This document shows, one piece after another, positions 1 to 10,760 of a DNA stretch of 64,000 nt. The position numbers and the translations under genes were made by a program. Under the pieces are notes generated by a model. It had not been told where the DNA came from. It did no database searches and worked only from the letters and a program-made list of their open reading frames with translations. This DNA is from Macrothele yani. Lineage: Eukaryota > Arthropoda > Arachnida > Araneae > Macrothelidae. The stretch is from the NCBI GenBank assembly GCA_039090855.1, contig CM077025.1:102528489-102592488 (forward strand). Reading direction: 5' to 3'. Every line of letters begins with the position of its first letter. Position 1 is the first letter of the stretch.

Positions 1-190
1 CATGGTTGACCTCTGTTGGATGTTCCTAGTCCACATCAAATGTCTGTATTAATTATTCATTTGCCTTTTAATTATTTATTCAGTTGCTGCTTACCATCTT
101 TGGTGAATCGCCAGCATTGTGCGGGGCTCCATGAAGCAACCTGCCAAATTGGCTTGGCAGTTAGTGTGTGCGAGTCTGGAGGAATTCGAG

Positions 191-261
191 GCAGCTGTGG
201 TGCAGTGGAAGCATATCCAGCGCATAACTGGAAGACTCTGGGTTCGATTCCTGGTGGAGGC
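191..261 (+). pseudogene. tRNA-Met(CAT)-like sequence, SINE head or tRNA pseudogene
   Basis: The segment folds as a tRNA. The anticodon stem (216-220 with 228-232) is a perfect 5 bp and its 7-nt loop places CAT at 223-225. The T stem (238-242 with 250-254) encloses TTCGATT, and a 4-bp D stem lies around 200-214. The acceptor stem (191-197 with 255-261) has two mismatches, and position 33 is G instead of the conserved T. These defects argue against a working tRNA. It is probably the head of a tRNA-derived SINE or a decayed tRNA gene. Confidence 0.55.
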
Positions 262-750
262 CAAGAGAATTTTTCCGTGACTCACTTATAAACATGGAAA
301 GAGCGATGACCTCTGTTTTATGTTATTTATTAAAAAAAATTTTTTTCTTCTCTACTAAAAAATAGGTAGAACTTTTGCCCACACCTAATACAAATGCACA
401 ATTCAGTAGGGGAAAAAATACACACTAACATTCCATTATTCATTTATGACAGACCATTAGTGATCTGTACACTAATGGCCAAAATTGTGGAAACATTTAG
501 GAAAATTTGTATTTCTAAGGTTTGTTGGCTCATAACATCAGTCTTTTTTAGAATAATACCATAAAATTATATATCATTAGAGAGATAATTTAATTCCAAA
601 TGTAATGCAATGAACTGTGTTGAATTATCTTTGTTCTATCAAAAGTAAATAACCAGAAAAAGAAAATATAACTGCCTTATGTAACGAGAAGGGGATTTCC
701 TTAGTTAAAAACTGACCAATGAGAATTTTTGTTCTGAGAGCCAATCAGGT

Positions 751-782
751 GTTAGTTAGAAGCAACCAAGGAATAAAGCACA
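751..782 (+). repeat. 32-bp copy of a transposase segment
   Basis: The 32 bases 751-782 are identical to 1794-1825, in the same orientation about 1 kb apart. The 1794 copy fits the transposase reading frame, so the 751 copy in the leader is probably the transferred one. Confidence 0.85.
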
Positions 783-949
783 CATCATGAAACCAATAAG
801 GTGTAAGTAGGAGTCAGCTCTCATTTCCAGGTATCAAAGCTAATAACAGAACTTCTATTCAGTTGTGTGAATGTCATCAAGCTGGCCACTGTTTCTTTTT
901 TTTTTTATTCTTTGATCACTTAGTAAGCTACAAACTTAGTTAGATGACA

Positions 950-1935
950 GAGTGAAAAGAGTTGACTGGTCACTAGAAAGCAATGTAAAATACTAACTCT
1001 GAGTAAAGAAAGCTACACTTAAGAGGAAATCATAAGAAAAGTAGGTGGAAATCTAACGAAAGGAGGTATTTCTAAACTGTGCAAGAGGTATCAACAGGCT
1101 TGGTCAATTCAAAACCAAACTGGAAAAAGCAGGAAAACGTGCACAACAGCATGTGGTGATAGAAGAATTAAAAGATCATGTTTAAGTGACACAAGAAAAT
1201 CATCTGAGTCAATTAGAAATGAATTGTCTCAATGTGGCTTGAAGATGAGTGCCAGGACTGTTAGACACAGACTCAAAGACTTTGGTTTAAATTCTAGAAT
1301 TCCAAGGAAAAACTCATTTCTATCTCCTAAACAAAGAAGGAAGAGATTACAATGGGCTAAAAACCATGTTAATTGGTCTGAGGAACAGTGGGACAGAGTC
1401 ATCTGAAGTACTGAGACCAGAATATCCATAATTGGTAGTGATGGAATAAAGTATGTAAGAAGAAGAAAAGGAGAAGGAAATGCATTACAGCTACCATGAA
1501 GCATTCAGTTAATGTTATGATCTGGGGTTGTATGGCAGAAAAAGGTGTGGACAGAATTTGTGTGATTAATAGTACTTTAGATGGCAAAAAATACATCACT
1601 GATATACTTGAACTAAAACTGAAGCCTTTGGCATGTGATCTTTTCCAGGATAATGAAACCTATGTATTTAAACAGGATTCAGCTCCTTGTGATGTTGCTG
1701 CTGTGTGCAAAAAGTGGTTTAAGAAAAATTATACCACACTGCTAGAATGGCTAGAATCCAACAGAAAATCTGTGGTGCTGATTAAAGATACTTGTTAGTT
1801 AGAAGCAACCAAGGAATAAAGCACAATTGATAGGAGCAATCATACAATCTTGGTTTCACGTTATAACACCTGATGAGCTAAAATGCTTGGTTCACTCCAT
1901 GGGGTGCCATTGTAAGACTGTAATTGTAGCAAAAG
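950..1935 (+). pseudogene. Tc1-like transposase relic
   Basis: Pieces of a DD34E-type transposase lie in shifting frames. The helix-turn-helix region is near 1040-1230. An open stretch 1224-1406 has the inter-domain motif LSPKQRRKRLQWAKNH, ending where the first catalytic Asp region begins. A second stretch, 1496-1798, holds the core with FKQDSAPCDVAA (second Asp). The C-terminus (IIQSWFHVITPDEL) is readable to about 1930. Several stops and frameshifts separate the pieces, so no active protein can be made. In the expected frame, the bases at 1794-1825 read like native Tc1 C-terminal sequence. Confidence 0.8.
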
Positions 1936-2417
1936 GTTTCCTGCCTAAATACTAACAGCAATGGTGAGCAGTCATGAAATATGCTTTATCATGGTTGTCC
2001 GTGTATAACTTCTTTTAAAATAAAGTGTGCTGCATTACATTCTGCATTAAATTATCTTTCTAACTGTTGGAAATAGTCATGTTCCCACTGTGCTTCCCCA
2101 TCCATTTAAACCAATGGGTTCATGCAAAGATGCAACACATACACATGCGACATTGACCACCGTCATCAATCAGTATAAAAGATTAACCTTCACGACACAG
2201 TTATGAGGGTAAGCTTCAAGTGCTTCACTTGCTGAAATCTATAGTTCGCAGTGATGGTTCCAGTGCCCAGTGGAGGATTTCAGCCCCTGCTATGAGTGAC
2301 TGTTACAGAAGTATGCAGGTGTCCAGCAGAAAAGTAAGTGTATAATATTGTGACTACCCCCCTCCTCGCATAATTAATTGGCGAGAGGCGTGGTTAATTA
2401 ACGGTAATTGAAACTTA

Positions 2418-3743
2418 GTTAGTTAGTTAGTTGATTTTAGTGGCGCAAGGGCCAGGATTGGCCAAAGAGCGCCAGACACAGAACTATCAGCTAAAGATTT
2501 TTAAAAGCGTGGAGAATGATTAAGAGCAGACGGGCTTAGTAAAAGTTAGAAAAGAGGATGATGAAAGATGTGAAGACTAGTTAGTTAATTTGGTTTATAT
2601 ATAACTTTATTAGTTTACTATTATATTTATTATATAACTTTTTTTTTTTTTTTTTTTTTTTTTAAATAAGTTTTAAAAAGTTAATCTGTTTTAAAAAGGA
2701 AAATACTGCGAAAGTGTCGCAGTGGTCGCCCAAAAGTTTTTGAAGCGTAGCTGCGTCCTCGTCCAGCAGATGAGACTGAAAATAGTGAAACCGATTATTA
2801 CAAAACCGAACACAACTACATAAAACATGAGAGATGGTGAGTAAACAGTCGCACGCCTCACACATTGGGGCAGCGTCGCCACACAGCAAATAGCTATGCG
2901 TGAAGCGACAATGCCCAATGCGGAGACGCGCAAGAACAACTTCTTCCCTACGGTTCCGGCGACACGATGATTTCCAGACTCCAAGGATGGGTTTAACACG
3001 GTGCAGTTTATTCTCCACCTGTTGGTCCCACAGACCCCGCCACGTTCGTCTGATATGATCGTGAACAAGAAAGCGAAAATCACGGTGGAACAGTGGCAAC
3101 GGTGTGACAACCAAAGAGGAGGCAGATCTAGCAGCAGCATCAGCAGACTCGTTCCCTGGGATCCCAACATGCCCAGGAATCCAGCAGAACCGAATCTGGA
3201 CATCAGCCTCGAACAAAGAACGAAGAAGTCTCCGTACGGTAAAAAGAAGAGGGTGGCCAGTGAAATCCAAAGATGACAATGATTGCACAACACTCAACGA
3301 ATCAGTGTACACAATAGCACGCTGATGAGAGCTCGACTGCACGTGAACAAGTGCAAGATACACAGCATGCATCTCCGCCGAAAACACCGTGGCCTCAGGA
3401 GGAATGCGGGCAACAGAAACTTCGTCAACGCAGACGGCGGCGGATCCAACACCACCAGCCGCCTTAGATCCATCGGTGAAAACAGGAATAAAGTCTGCAT
3501 TGACGTAACGGTGTTCAGCGAAGAGCTGCTGGTACACTGACGCAGGGGTTGAGGACTTGTCAAAAGATGTAAAGCTGGTATCAACCATGACACCAAGAGG
3601 ATGCCATGGGGGATCCTCAAAGCCCCTGGTCTCTCCAACGAGTGACAAGTCGAGCCCTGCATCACGAGCTACGGACGCCATACGAAGACCGAAGGTTCGA
3701 ATGCACGAGGGACGGATCTCGAACAAACGAGCATGCTGGGCTT
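2418..3743 (-). mobile_element. 5'-truncated I-type LINE inside the left LTR
   Basis: On the minus strand this is the last part of an ORF2 followed by a 3' UTR with an internal A-rich tract (T-run at about 2641-2663) and an AACT tandem tail at 2418-2440. The 5' end is cut at about 3743, as is usual for target-primed reverse transcription. A clear target-site duplication is not visible; at most CTT is shared. Confidence 0.85.
2662..3726 (-). CDS. RNase H and C-terminal domain of I-type LINE ORF2 (fragment)
   Basis: A 354-residue open frame without stops. Residues about 83-210 form a type I RNase H domain with acidic residues in FTDGSKAAGG, FSAEMHAVYLAL, YTDSLSVV and GNESADAAA. The C-terminal part has a cysteine-rich segment (MCEACDCLLTISHVLC), typical of LINE ORF2 tails that follow RNase H. 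The endonuclease and reverse transcriptase are missing, so this is the 3' fragment of a much longer ORF. RNase H removes the RNA template strand during retrotransposition, which places this in an RNase H-bearing (I-like) clade. The methionine at 3726 is only the first in frame after the truncation, not a real start. Confidence 0.85.
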   Translation of the reverse strand: MFEIRPSCIRTFGLRMASVARDAGLDLSLVGETRGFEDPPWHPLGVMVDTSFTSFDKSSTPASVYQQLFAEHRYVNADFIPVFTDGSKAAGGVGSAAVCVDEVSVARIPPEATVFSAEMHAVYLALVHVQSSSHQRAIVYTDSLSVVQSLSSLDFTGHPLLFTVRRLLRSLFEADVQIRFCWIPGHVGIPGNESADAAARSASSLVVTPLPLFHRDFRFLVHDHIRRTWRGLWDQQVENKLHRVKPILGVWKSSCRRNRREEVVLARLRIGHCRFTHSYLLCGDAAPMCEACDCLLTISHVLCSCVRFCNNRFHYFQSHLLDEDAATLQKLLGDHCDTFAVFSFLKQINFLKLI

Positions 3744-4957
3744 GATTGGGGGGTTTTAATTAACAGAGAGTTATAATTTAAACACTTGCGAGGGGCGGTA
3801 TATTGAGAAAAGATCTTCTAGCACTTTGAATTCAAGTGGCGAGTTGCAGGTGTTTGCCACGAGAACAAAGAGCCCATAAACGGAAATGGGATGGGTCAGA
3901 GTTTAAAAGCTATTTCCCATGACTCAAAAGTGTTAAGACGGCAAAAGCGTTTGAATCTTTTGTCTGTGCAGCGCGCGAAACAATGGAAGCTCTTAGACTT
4001 GAAGAGCGGTTTATAATAAAAATGTCGCGGTTTCAAGTGTTGGAATTCACCGCTTACCAATTTCTTGGAGAGGGGAGATTGTTGTTGAGGACAGATCCCG
4101 TTTGATATCAGAGAGAGCTGGGCCTCGATTGTTCCTCGAGCTAGAAAATGCTTGCCGTCCGTCTGCGTGCTCTTGCAATTCTGAGCATAAGAAGTGAAGC
4201 CCGCTGAAATGCATAAGCTGATGAAAGTAACCACCAGATTTACCTAAAAACTTTCTGATCCTCGCCGGACTACGGATACCTGTCCTAAAGAGCGATTTCA
4301 GGTGAAATGCGGCAGAGAGAAATAATAATTACGGAATATCGCCTCACTCATGCAGAGCGGAGAAGAGAAACGCCAACAAAAAGGAACCACAGAGGAGGAC
4401 CTCCCCTGCCGAGCCTCTTCGCAAAGAAAGTGGGGAGAGAACTTTTGTGCGTGTGTCTGAGTACGTGCGTTCAGCGACTAGGGATGATGTCGTTTTGACG
4501 AAGAGACCGTAACCAACGCGGCCTCATCCAAAAAGGGAAAAAGAACTAACCGTAGAGCCGACATATTAGTGAATGTGAGTGAGAGAGTGAGTGTGTTGTT
4601 TTCTGGGTGTCATACTGTGGATACTCAAGGACCTATGTAAGTACTTTTTACGAATACTTTTATTTGCGGCTCATTGTGAACAAACAGACTTTTCGTTAGG
4701 ACATATTTTCTGAAACATCGAAGAGGGCCAAAGCTGGCCGGAAATTATAGCTTTGTAATTAGATGAAGAACCCGGTGTAATTTATGCATGTATCCATTAA
4801 ATCCCTGTTTTAATTGTTATACTGTGCCTCCATTGGTTTATTGGTGTACTGTGTCGGCTAATTGGCTAACTAGGTATTGCCGGATTCAGTGATTCGAATC
4901 GACGTCCGGAAGTAATTGGGCATCCTGACAACTAAGACCCAAAGTACGCAACAAAAG

Positions 4958-4977
4958 TGGTGTCAGAAGTGGGATCC
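4958..4977 (+). promoter_or_regulatory. gypsy primer-binding site
   Basis: TGGTGTCAGAAGTGGGATCC begins 4 bases after the left LTR. Position and TGG start fit a tRNA 3'-end complement used to prime minus-strand synthesis. I did not assign the tRNA. Confidence 0.7.
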
Positions 4978-5071
4978 GTATTGCATACCTCAGAAACACA
5001 GTACAACCGGAGCACAGTATTTATGCCAACTTTTGCAACTTGCATAATAAGTTGAGCTCAAAGTTTCAAAA

Positions 5072-6355
5072 ATGGAAGGGATTACAAAAATATTAGATGA
5101 ACTGAAAGATGAACTCAGAAATGGACTGAAAACTGCCAAAGAAAGTTTTGAGCAGCAGCTCAAACAACAACAAGAAAGTTTTGAGCAAAGCTTACAACAG
5201 CAGAAAGAAAAGTCTTGAGCAGCAGACGGGCAGCATAAATCAGCTGATAGCTAGAATTGGGGGTTATGAGGAAAAATTTGATAAAAGAATAGAAGATACC
5301 AACTTGCGTATCGATCAGTTGGAAATTGGGCAGGTAAAATGCGTAGACCAAATAGAACAATGTACCCAAAATTTAGAGAGCGTTCGTAACTTGTGCGAGA
5401 CTCAATGTAGAAATGTAAAAGAAAAACTTTCTGGGGAATTTAATGGTACTAAGTTAGAACAAACTAAATTTTATAGGGATATTGAGAAAAGGGTACAACA
5501 TTGTGAGGCAATAATAAGTTCGTCGGAATTTAAGTCACCGGGAGTGATGAGCGAAGCTTTGAGTAGGCCGACCCGAATTAAACCAGGCGCGTTTGACGGA
5601 AAGACTAGCTGGGGAGTATACAGGACCCAGTTCGAAATGGTTTTGAGTGTGAACGGCTGGAGCGAAAGGGAGAAAGCATGCGCGCTTGCGGCATCATTGA
5701 GGGATGCAGCTGCTGATATCCTACAAACTTTGTCGGAAGAGAGCTGTTTAAAATATTCCTGTCTCGTCGCTGCCCTGGAACTCAGATTTGGGGAGGAACA
5801 TTTAAAGCAACTCCGTGTTCTTCAGTTGAAAAATCGCAGGCAGGAGGTCAACGAGTCACTTCAAGAGCTCCCGACCGACATAGATCGGATGACAAGGCTT
5901 GCGTATGGGCAATGTACGTCGGATATACAGGACACGATGGCGCAGCAACATTTTGTAGAAATGATTTCTGATCCAGACATTCAGCATTCAGTGCGAATGG
6001 CGGATTGTGACTCACACTTAAGTCAGCCGTCTTGCATGCAATGAAATTTGACTCTTCGCGCCAATCTAGGAGTTCTAGAAAAACAGTTCGTATGGCGACT
6101 GTAGCAGAAAGTCCGATCAATGCATCAGTCGAAACTAAACTCGAAGAGCTTTTGGATCTCCTTCACAGAGATGTTAAACATCGTTCTGTTACGTCTCCTG
6201 GCCGGGGAAGAAGTGATACGCCGTCTAGAAAAATGGAGTGCTGGTATTGTAGATTAAGAGGGCATCGCAGTATTGAATGTAGAAAACGGTTAAGAGAAGA
6301 AAAAGACGAAGGAACAGGCTTAGGGAAACCCTCAGAAGTCAGTTTCGAGGGGTGA
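5072..6355 (+). pseudogene. gypsy gag with zinc knuckle, two frameshifts
   Basis: ATG at 5072 opens a glutamine-rich, coiled-coil-like N-terminus. The frame breaks near 5213 and continues in the frame open from 5148 to 6044, which holds a capsid-like region. A second shift near 6035 leads to 6032-6355, where one CCHC zinc knuckle (CWYCRLRGHRSIEC, 6239-6280) would bind RNA. Gag packages the element RNA in the cytoplasm. The two breaks leave no single intact reading frame. I cannot exclude that one of them is a programmed shift, but the positions do not fit a gag-pol boundary. Confidence 0.8.
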
Positions 6356-6375
6356 GAACTGACGCAGCAAAAGCA

Positions 6376-7258
6376 GCCCCGCACGGTGAAAGCGCACGTC
6401 ACAGGTCTTTCTGGGGATTACAGTGGTTTAAGAGTTGAGAGGATGATAAATAAAACTAAATGCCAAATTGTGCTGGATACTGGGGCGGATATTACATTAC
6501 TCCGTCCGGATTTTTTTCGAGCAAAATTAAGGAACCTGCAGGTTGTTTGAAGAGTGAGCAACGGGTTGAGATTCAAACTGTGAATGGTGATGGTTTAGTT
6601 GCTCTTGGAACCGCAGGCGTCGATATACGAATTGGAAATGAATGCTGCAGACACACGGCAGTGATTGCTGATATCGTTGAAGAATGCATCCTGGGTCTCG
6701 ATTTTCTTAGTGAGAATGGATATGTTTTGGACCTTAAGAAGAATGGAACCCTGAAGACGGAACATGAGGAAATGGTTCTCATGAGGAGTCAATATGGGCA
6801 CCCGAGGTCGCAAAGGGTCACAGTTCTCGCAAAAGAAAAGTGTGTTTTACCAGCAAAAAGTGAAACAATTCTGGAAGGATGTTTGCCTGAGCTTTCACTA
6901 GAATTTCCGATGGCAGTATGCGAAATGTCCGAAATTTGCCCGTTACCGAAAAATGTACTTGTAGCAAGAGCGCTGGTAAAAACAGCACATTGCATCCCCG
7001 TAAGAATAGTTAACCTGGGTCACGTCGATGTGAAGATAAAGGAAGGGTTAGCACTTTGTTCCTTGAATCCAGTAATTTCGGCGTGTAGCTGTAGAGTAAG
7101 GATCCCACCCAACTCGAGCGTGGAAGCGAGCGGCGAGGTGCACGAGCATTTGTGTGACCTCGCAAGGGAGGCCACGGCGAGCCTGAGTACGTATCAGTTT
7201 GGAGAGTGGACCGAGATGATATGCGAATTTGCCGATGTTTTTTCTACAGATTCAGAAT
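6376..7258 (+). pseudogene. gypsy aspartic protease and pre-RT region, frameshifted
   Basis: The catalytic LDTGAD motif is at about 6473-6490. The frame then shifts, and the partner flap region with ILGLDFL (6688-6708) is read in the frame open from 6460 to 7260. The rest of that frame is the linker that normally precedes reverse transcriptase and ends in FADVFSTDSE. In intact relatives this is followed directly by RT. Here the sequence jumps at about 7257 into RNase H. Confidence 0.8.
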
Positions 7259-8978
7259 GAACAGGAAAAAGTCATAGCATACTTTAGTAAATCTTTTTCT
7301 AAGCCAGAACGGAACTACTGTGTTACTAGAAAATAATTATTGGCTATGGTAAAAGGTATAGAGCATTTCCATCATTATTTGTTCGGTAGGAAATTCTTGT
7401 TGCGAACCGATCATGGCGCTTTGCGTTGGCTGTTTAATTTTAGAAATCCGGAGGGACAGGTAGCCAGGTGGATAGAACGTTTACAAACTTATGATTTCCA
7501 GGTACAACATCGGAAGGAGAATGCACATAAGAATGCGGATGCTTTGTTGAGAAGACCCTGTCCGCCGCAATGCAAATCCTGCCTACGCACAGAGAGCAAT
7601 GATCTGCAGCCGGGTACCCAAGCGGTGCGCCAGGCGATAATTCCCCCAACCCCGACTGTACGAGATCCGCTGAGTCCGGATGAGATGCAAAAAGCGCAGG
7701 AAGCGGACGAAGATGTTGGACGTCTGGTCCGATGGAAGCAAGAGTCTTCCGACCGTCCTGCGTGGGCGACTGTTGCAGCGTACGGACAGATTTTGAAAAG
7801 TTATTGTGCGCAATGGGATTCTCTTGTGGTTAGAGATGGAATTTTGTACAGAGAACTGGAAAATTCTAGGAATGATTCGCGACAAATTCAACTGGTGGTT
7901 CTAAGATCTATGGTGAAAGATGTTTTGAAACAAATGCATGATAGCCCGACTGGTGGACATTTTGGTGTCAGAAAAACTCTTGCAAAAGTCCGGAAACGAT
8001 TTTACTGGGTAAATGGTAGGAAGGATGTAGAGGATTGGTGCAGACAGTGTCACTTATGCGCGTCCAAGAAGGGCCCAATGACACGATGTCGCGGCCGAAT
8101 GCAAGTGTATAATGTGGGGGCACCGTTCGAAAGGGTAGCAATTGATGTAATGGGACCGTTTCCTAAGTCGGAGGATGGCAACAGATATTTGTTGGTGGTT
8201 ATGGATTACTTCACCAAATGGCCAGAGGTCTTTCCTATGGAAAATCAGGAAGCAGTTGCTGTTGCGGAAATTCTTGTCAGTAGATTGGCGAGCTCTCATG
8301 GGGTACCTCTTGAATTGCATTCCGACCAGGGGCGGAACTTTGAGTCTAAAAGTGTTCCAAGAAATGTGTAATTTACTCGGCATTAAAAAGACTCGAACTA
8401 CGCCACTTCATCCTCAGAGTGACGGAATGTGTGAAAGGTTCATACGCACCTTGGGACAGCAGCTTTCATTATTTGTTAGTGATAACCAGAAAGATTGGGA
8501 CAGGCTTGTTCCGCTATTTTTGTTGGCGTACCGAGCTGCGGTGCATGAAACCACAGGGAATACCCTGAGTATGATGTTGTATGGGCGAGAATTACATCTC
8601 CCCTGTGATTTGGTGTTTGGAAGGCCGGAACCAAATGCCCAGGATTCTAGCACGTATGTCACAGAGCTTACCAGAAGATTAGAGAAAGTACATAGTTTTG
8701 CTAGGAAGAAAATTCGAATAGCTACTGAACGAATGAAGACGAGATATGACATGCAGGCTGCTGAGAAAGTGTTTAAGGAGGAAGACTTAGTCTGGCTCAA
8801 TAACTCACGTAGGCGAAAGGGAAAGTCACCCAAATTGCAGCGCCCATGGGAAGGTCCTTATGTAGTAAAGAAAAGAATAAACGATGTTCTTTACAAGGTT
8901 CAGTACAATAATAGACCAGTTAGAATTATACACCTCGATAGGCTTAGACCGCATAGGGCAGGAAATACAGAATCATAA
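7259..8978 (+). pseudogene. gypsy RNase H and integrase, frameshifted
   Basis: The RNase H core begins with EKVIAYFSKSF at about 7265, has a stop near 7334, and continues (LLRTDHGALRWL) into the frame open from 7340. The integrase has an HHCC zinc domain (about 7935-8065; CRQCHLCASKKG) and a DDE core with Asp at 8144, Asp at 8324 and Glu at 8433. A frameshift near 8345 separates the second and third catalytic residues. The C-terminal domain includes an SH3-like WEGPYVVKKRI segment and ends at 8978. Integrase would insert the cDNA. The breaks show this copy cannot supply it. Confidence 0.88.
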
Positions 8979-9483
8979 ACATTTGAAGGATGAGTTTCTC
9001 AGGTGATTGGTTAGTTTCCCGTTGGTTGACTTGTTGATGTGAAAGGGTGAGAAGCGGAGAGCCTGAGAACTTGCAATGAATTTGTTGGTTGTAATAATGT
9101 TGTATAGTGTACTCGGTGTTGTGTTCTATTGGTGGAAATATTTTAATATTGCAATATGTCGTGTGATGTGGTAGTGAAACTGTATAATGTAAATTAATTA
9201 TGTAGTGTTGTATTTGTGTACTGCCCTGGGGCGTGGCAGTGTAAATAATTATACAGGTATGTATGGAATGTGGGCGTTCCCTGAGATTCGTTAAAAAAGG
9301 GGATGTGCCCGGGGGAAGGTCAAAGACCAATTCAAGGCGATTGTTTTTAGTAAGAGTAGAGACGATGATAGGCACCATGGAAGAGGGGTACTGATGAGTT
9401 CTTATCTAGGGTAGATAGTCCCGAGTGATGGAATCGTTGCGAATCACAGGTAGCTTATATGCACTCGGGACGAGTTGAATTTT

Positions 9484-9496
9484 AAGAAGGGGGCGA
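9484..9496 (+). promoter_or_regulatory. gypsy polypurine tract
   Basis: AAGAAGGGGGCGA lies immediately before the right LTR, where plus-strand DNA synthesis is primed. Confidence 0.75.
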
Positions 9497-10760
9497 TGTT
9501 TCGATCCCCCATAATTAATTGGTGAGAGGCATGGTTAATTAACAGTAATTGAAACTTGATTGGGGGTTTTAATTAACAGAGAGTTATAATTTAAACACTT
9601 CCCAGGGGCGGTATATTAAGAAAAGATCTTCTAGCACTTTGAATTCAAGTGGCGAGTTGCAGGCGTTTGCCGCCTGCAACTCGCCCATAAACGGAAATGG
9701 GATGGGTCAGAGTTTAAAAGCTATTTCCCATGACTCAAAAGTGTTAGGATGGCAAAAGTGTTTGAATCTTTTGTCTGTGCCGCGCGCGAAACAATGGAAG
9801 CTCTTAGACTTGAAGAGCGGTTTATAATAAAAATGTCGCGGTTTCAAGTGTTGGAATTCACCGCTTATCAATTTCTTGGAGAGGGGAGATTGTTGTTGAG
9901 GACAGATCCCGTTTGATATCCGAGAGAGCTGGGCCTCGATTTTTCCTCGAGCTAGAAAATGCTTGCCGTCCGTCTGTGTGCTCTTGCAATTCTGAGCATA
10001 AGAAGTGAAGCCCGCTGAAAAGCATAAGCTGATGAAAGTAACCACCAGATTTACCTAAAAACTTTCTGATCCTCGCCGGACTACGGATACCTGTCCTAAA
10101 GAGCGATTTCAGGTGAAATGCGGCAGAGAGAAATAATAATTACGGAATATCGCCTCACTCATGCAGAGCGGAGAAGAGAAACGCCAGCAAAGGGGAACCA
10201 CGGAGGAGGACCTCCCCTGCCGAGCCTCTTCGCAAAGAAAGCGGGGAGAGAACTTTTGTGCGTGTGTCTGAGTACGTGCGTTCAGCGACTAGGGATGATG
10301 TCGTTTTGACGAAGAGACCGTAACCAACGCGGCCTCATCCAAAAAGGGAAAAAGAACTAACCGTAGAGCCGACATATTAGTGAATGTGAGTGAGTGAGTG
10401 TGTTGTTTTCTGGGTGTCATACTGTGGATACTCAAGGACCTATGTAAGTACTTTTTACGAATACTTTTATTTGCGGCTCATTGTGAACGAACAGACTTTT
10501 CGTTAGGACATATTTTCTGAAACATCGAAGAGGGCCAAAGCTGGCCGGAAATTATAGCTTTGTAATTAGATGAAGAATCCGGTGTAATTTATGCATGTAT
10601 CCATTAAATCCCTGTTTTAATCGTTATACTGTGCCTCCATTGGTTTATTGGTGTACTGTGTTGGCTAATTGGCTAACTAGGTATTGCTGGATTCAGTGAT
10701 TCGAATCGCCGTCCGGAAGTAATTGGGCATCCTGACAACTAAGACCCAAAGTACGCAACA
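9497..10760 (+). repeat. gypsy right LTR
   Basis: 1264 bp, TGTTTCGATC to GCAACA, closely matching the left LTR across its length apart from point changes, a short GAGA-repeat indel and the local hairpin replacement at 9651-9685. Confidence 0.92.
9651..9685 (+). repeat. perfect hairpin unique to the right LTR
   Basis: 15-bp arms (9651-9665 and 9671-9685) are exact reverse complements around a 5-bp loop. The left LTR (3838-3890) shares the left arm but has unrelated bases where the right arm should be. Confidence 0.95.

Larger units (their letters stand above)
2349..4953 (+). repeat. gypsy left LTR, interrupted by a LINE
   Basis: It starts TGTGACTACC and ends GCAACA. The part 2349-2417 matches the start of the right LTR, and 3744-4953 matches the rest. 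The break contains an antisense LINE fragment, so the LINE arrived after the retrotransposon. Confidence 0.9.
2349..10760 (+). mobile_element. Ty3/gypsy LTR retrotransposon lacking reverse transcriptase
   Basis: Two long terminal repeats of about 1.26 kb (left 2349-4953 including an inserted LINE; right 9497-10760) bound an interior with a primer-binding site, gag with a zinc knuckle, protease, RNase H, integrase and a polypurine tract. The element is flanked by the 4-bp duplication ATAT (2345-2348 and 10761-10764). The order protease, (RT), RNase H, integrase marks it as Ty3/gypsy. The RT domain is absent at a junction near 7257, and gag, protease and integrase each carry frameshifts. There is no env-like ORF before the right LTR. 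The copy is therefore non-autonomous. Confidence 0.93.

Noticed and set aside
2691..3293. 200-codon minus-strand frame overlapping the LINE RNase H ORF
   Set aside because: It is the shifted-frame shadow of the 354-codon LINE ORF and shows no domain of its own.
4307..4498. 63-codon plus-strand frame in the left LTR, also present in the right LTR (10118-10309)
   Set aside because: Present in both LTRs because LTRs are duplicates. The composition is arginine-rich and ordinary; no evidence of translation.
8054..8833. Minus-strand frames opposite gypsy integrase
   Set aside because: Antisense shadows of a well-supported integrase; no domains.
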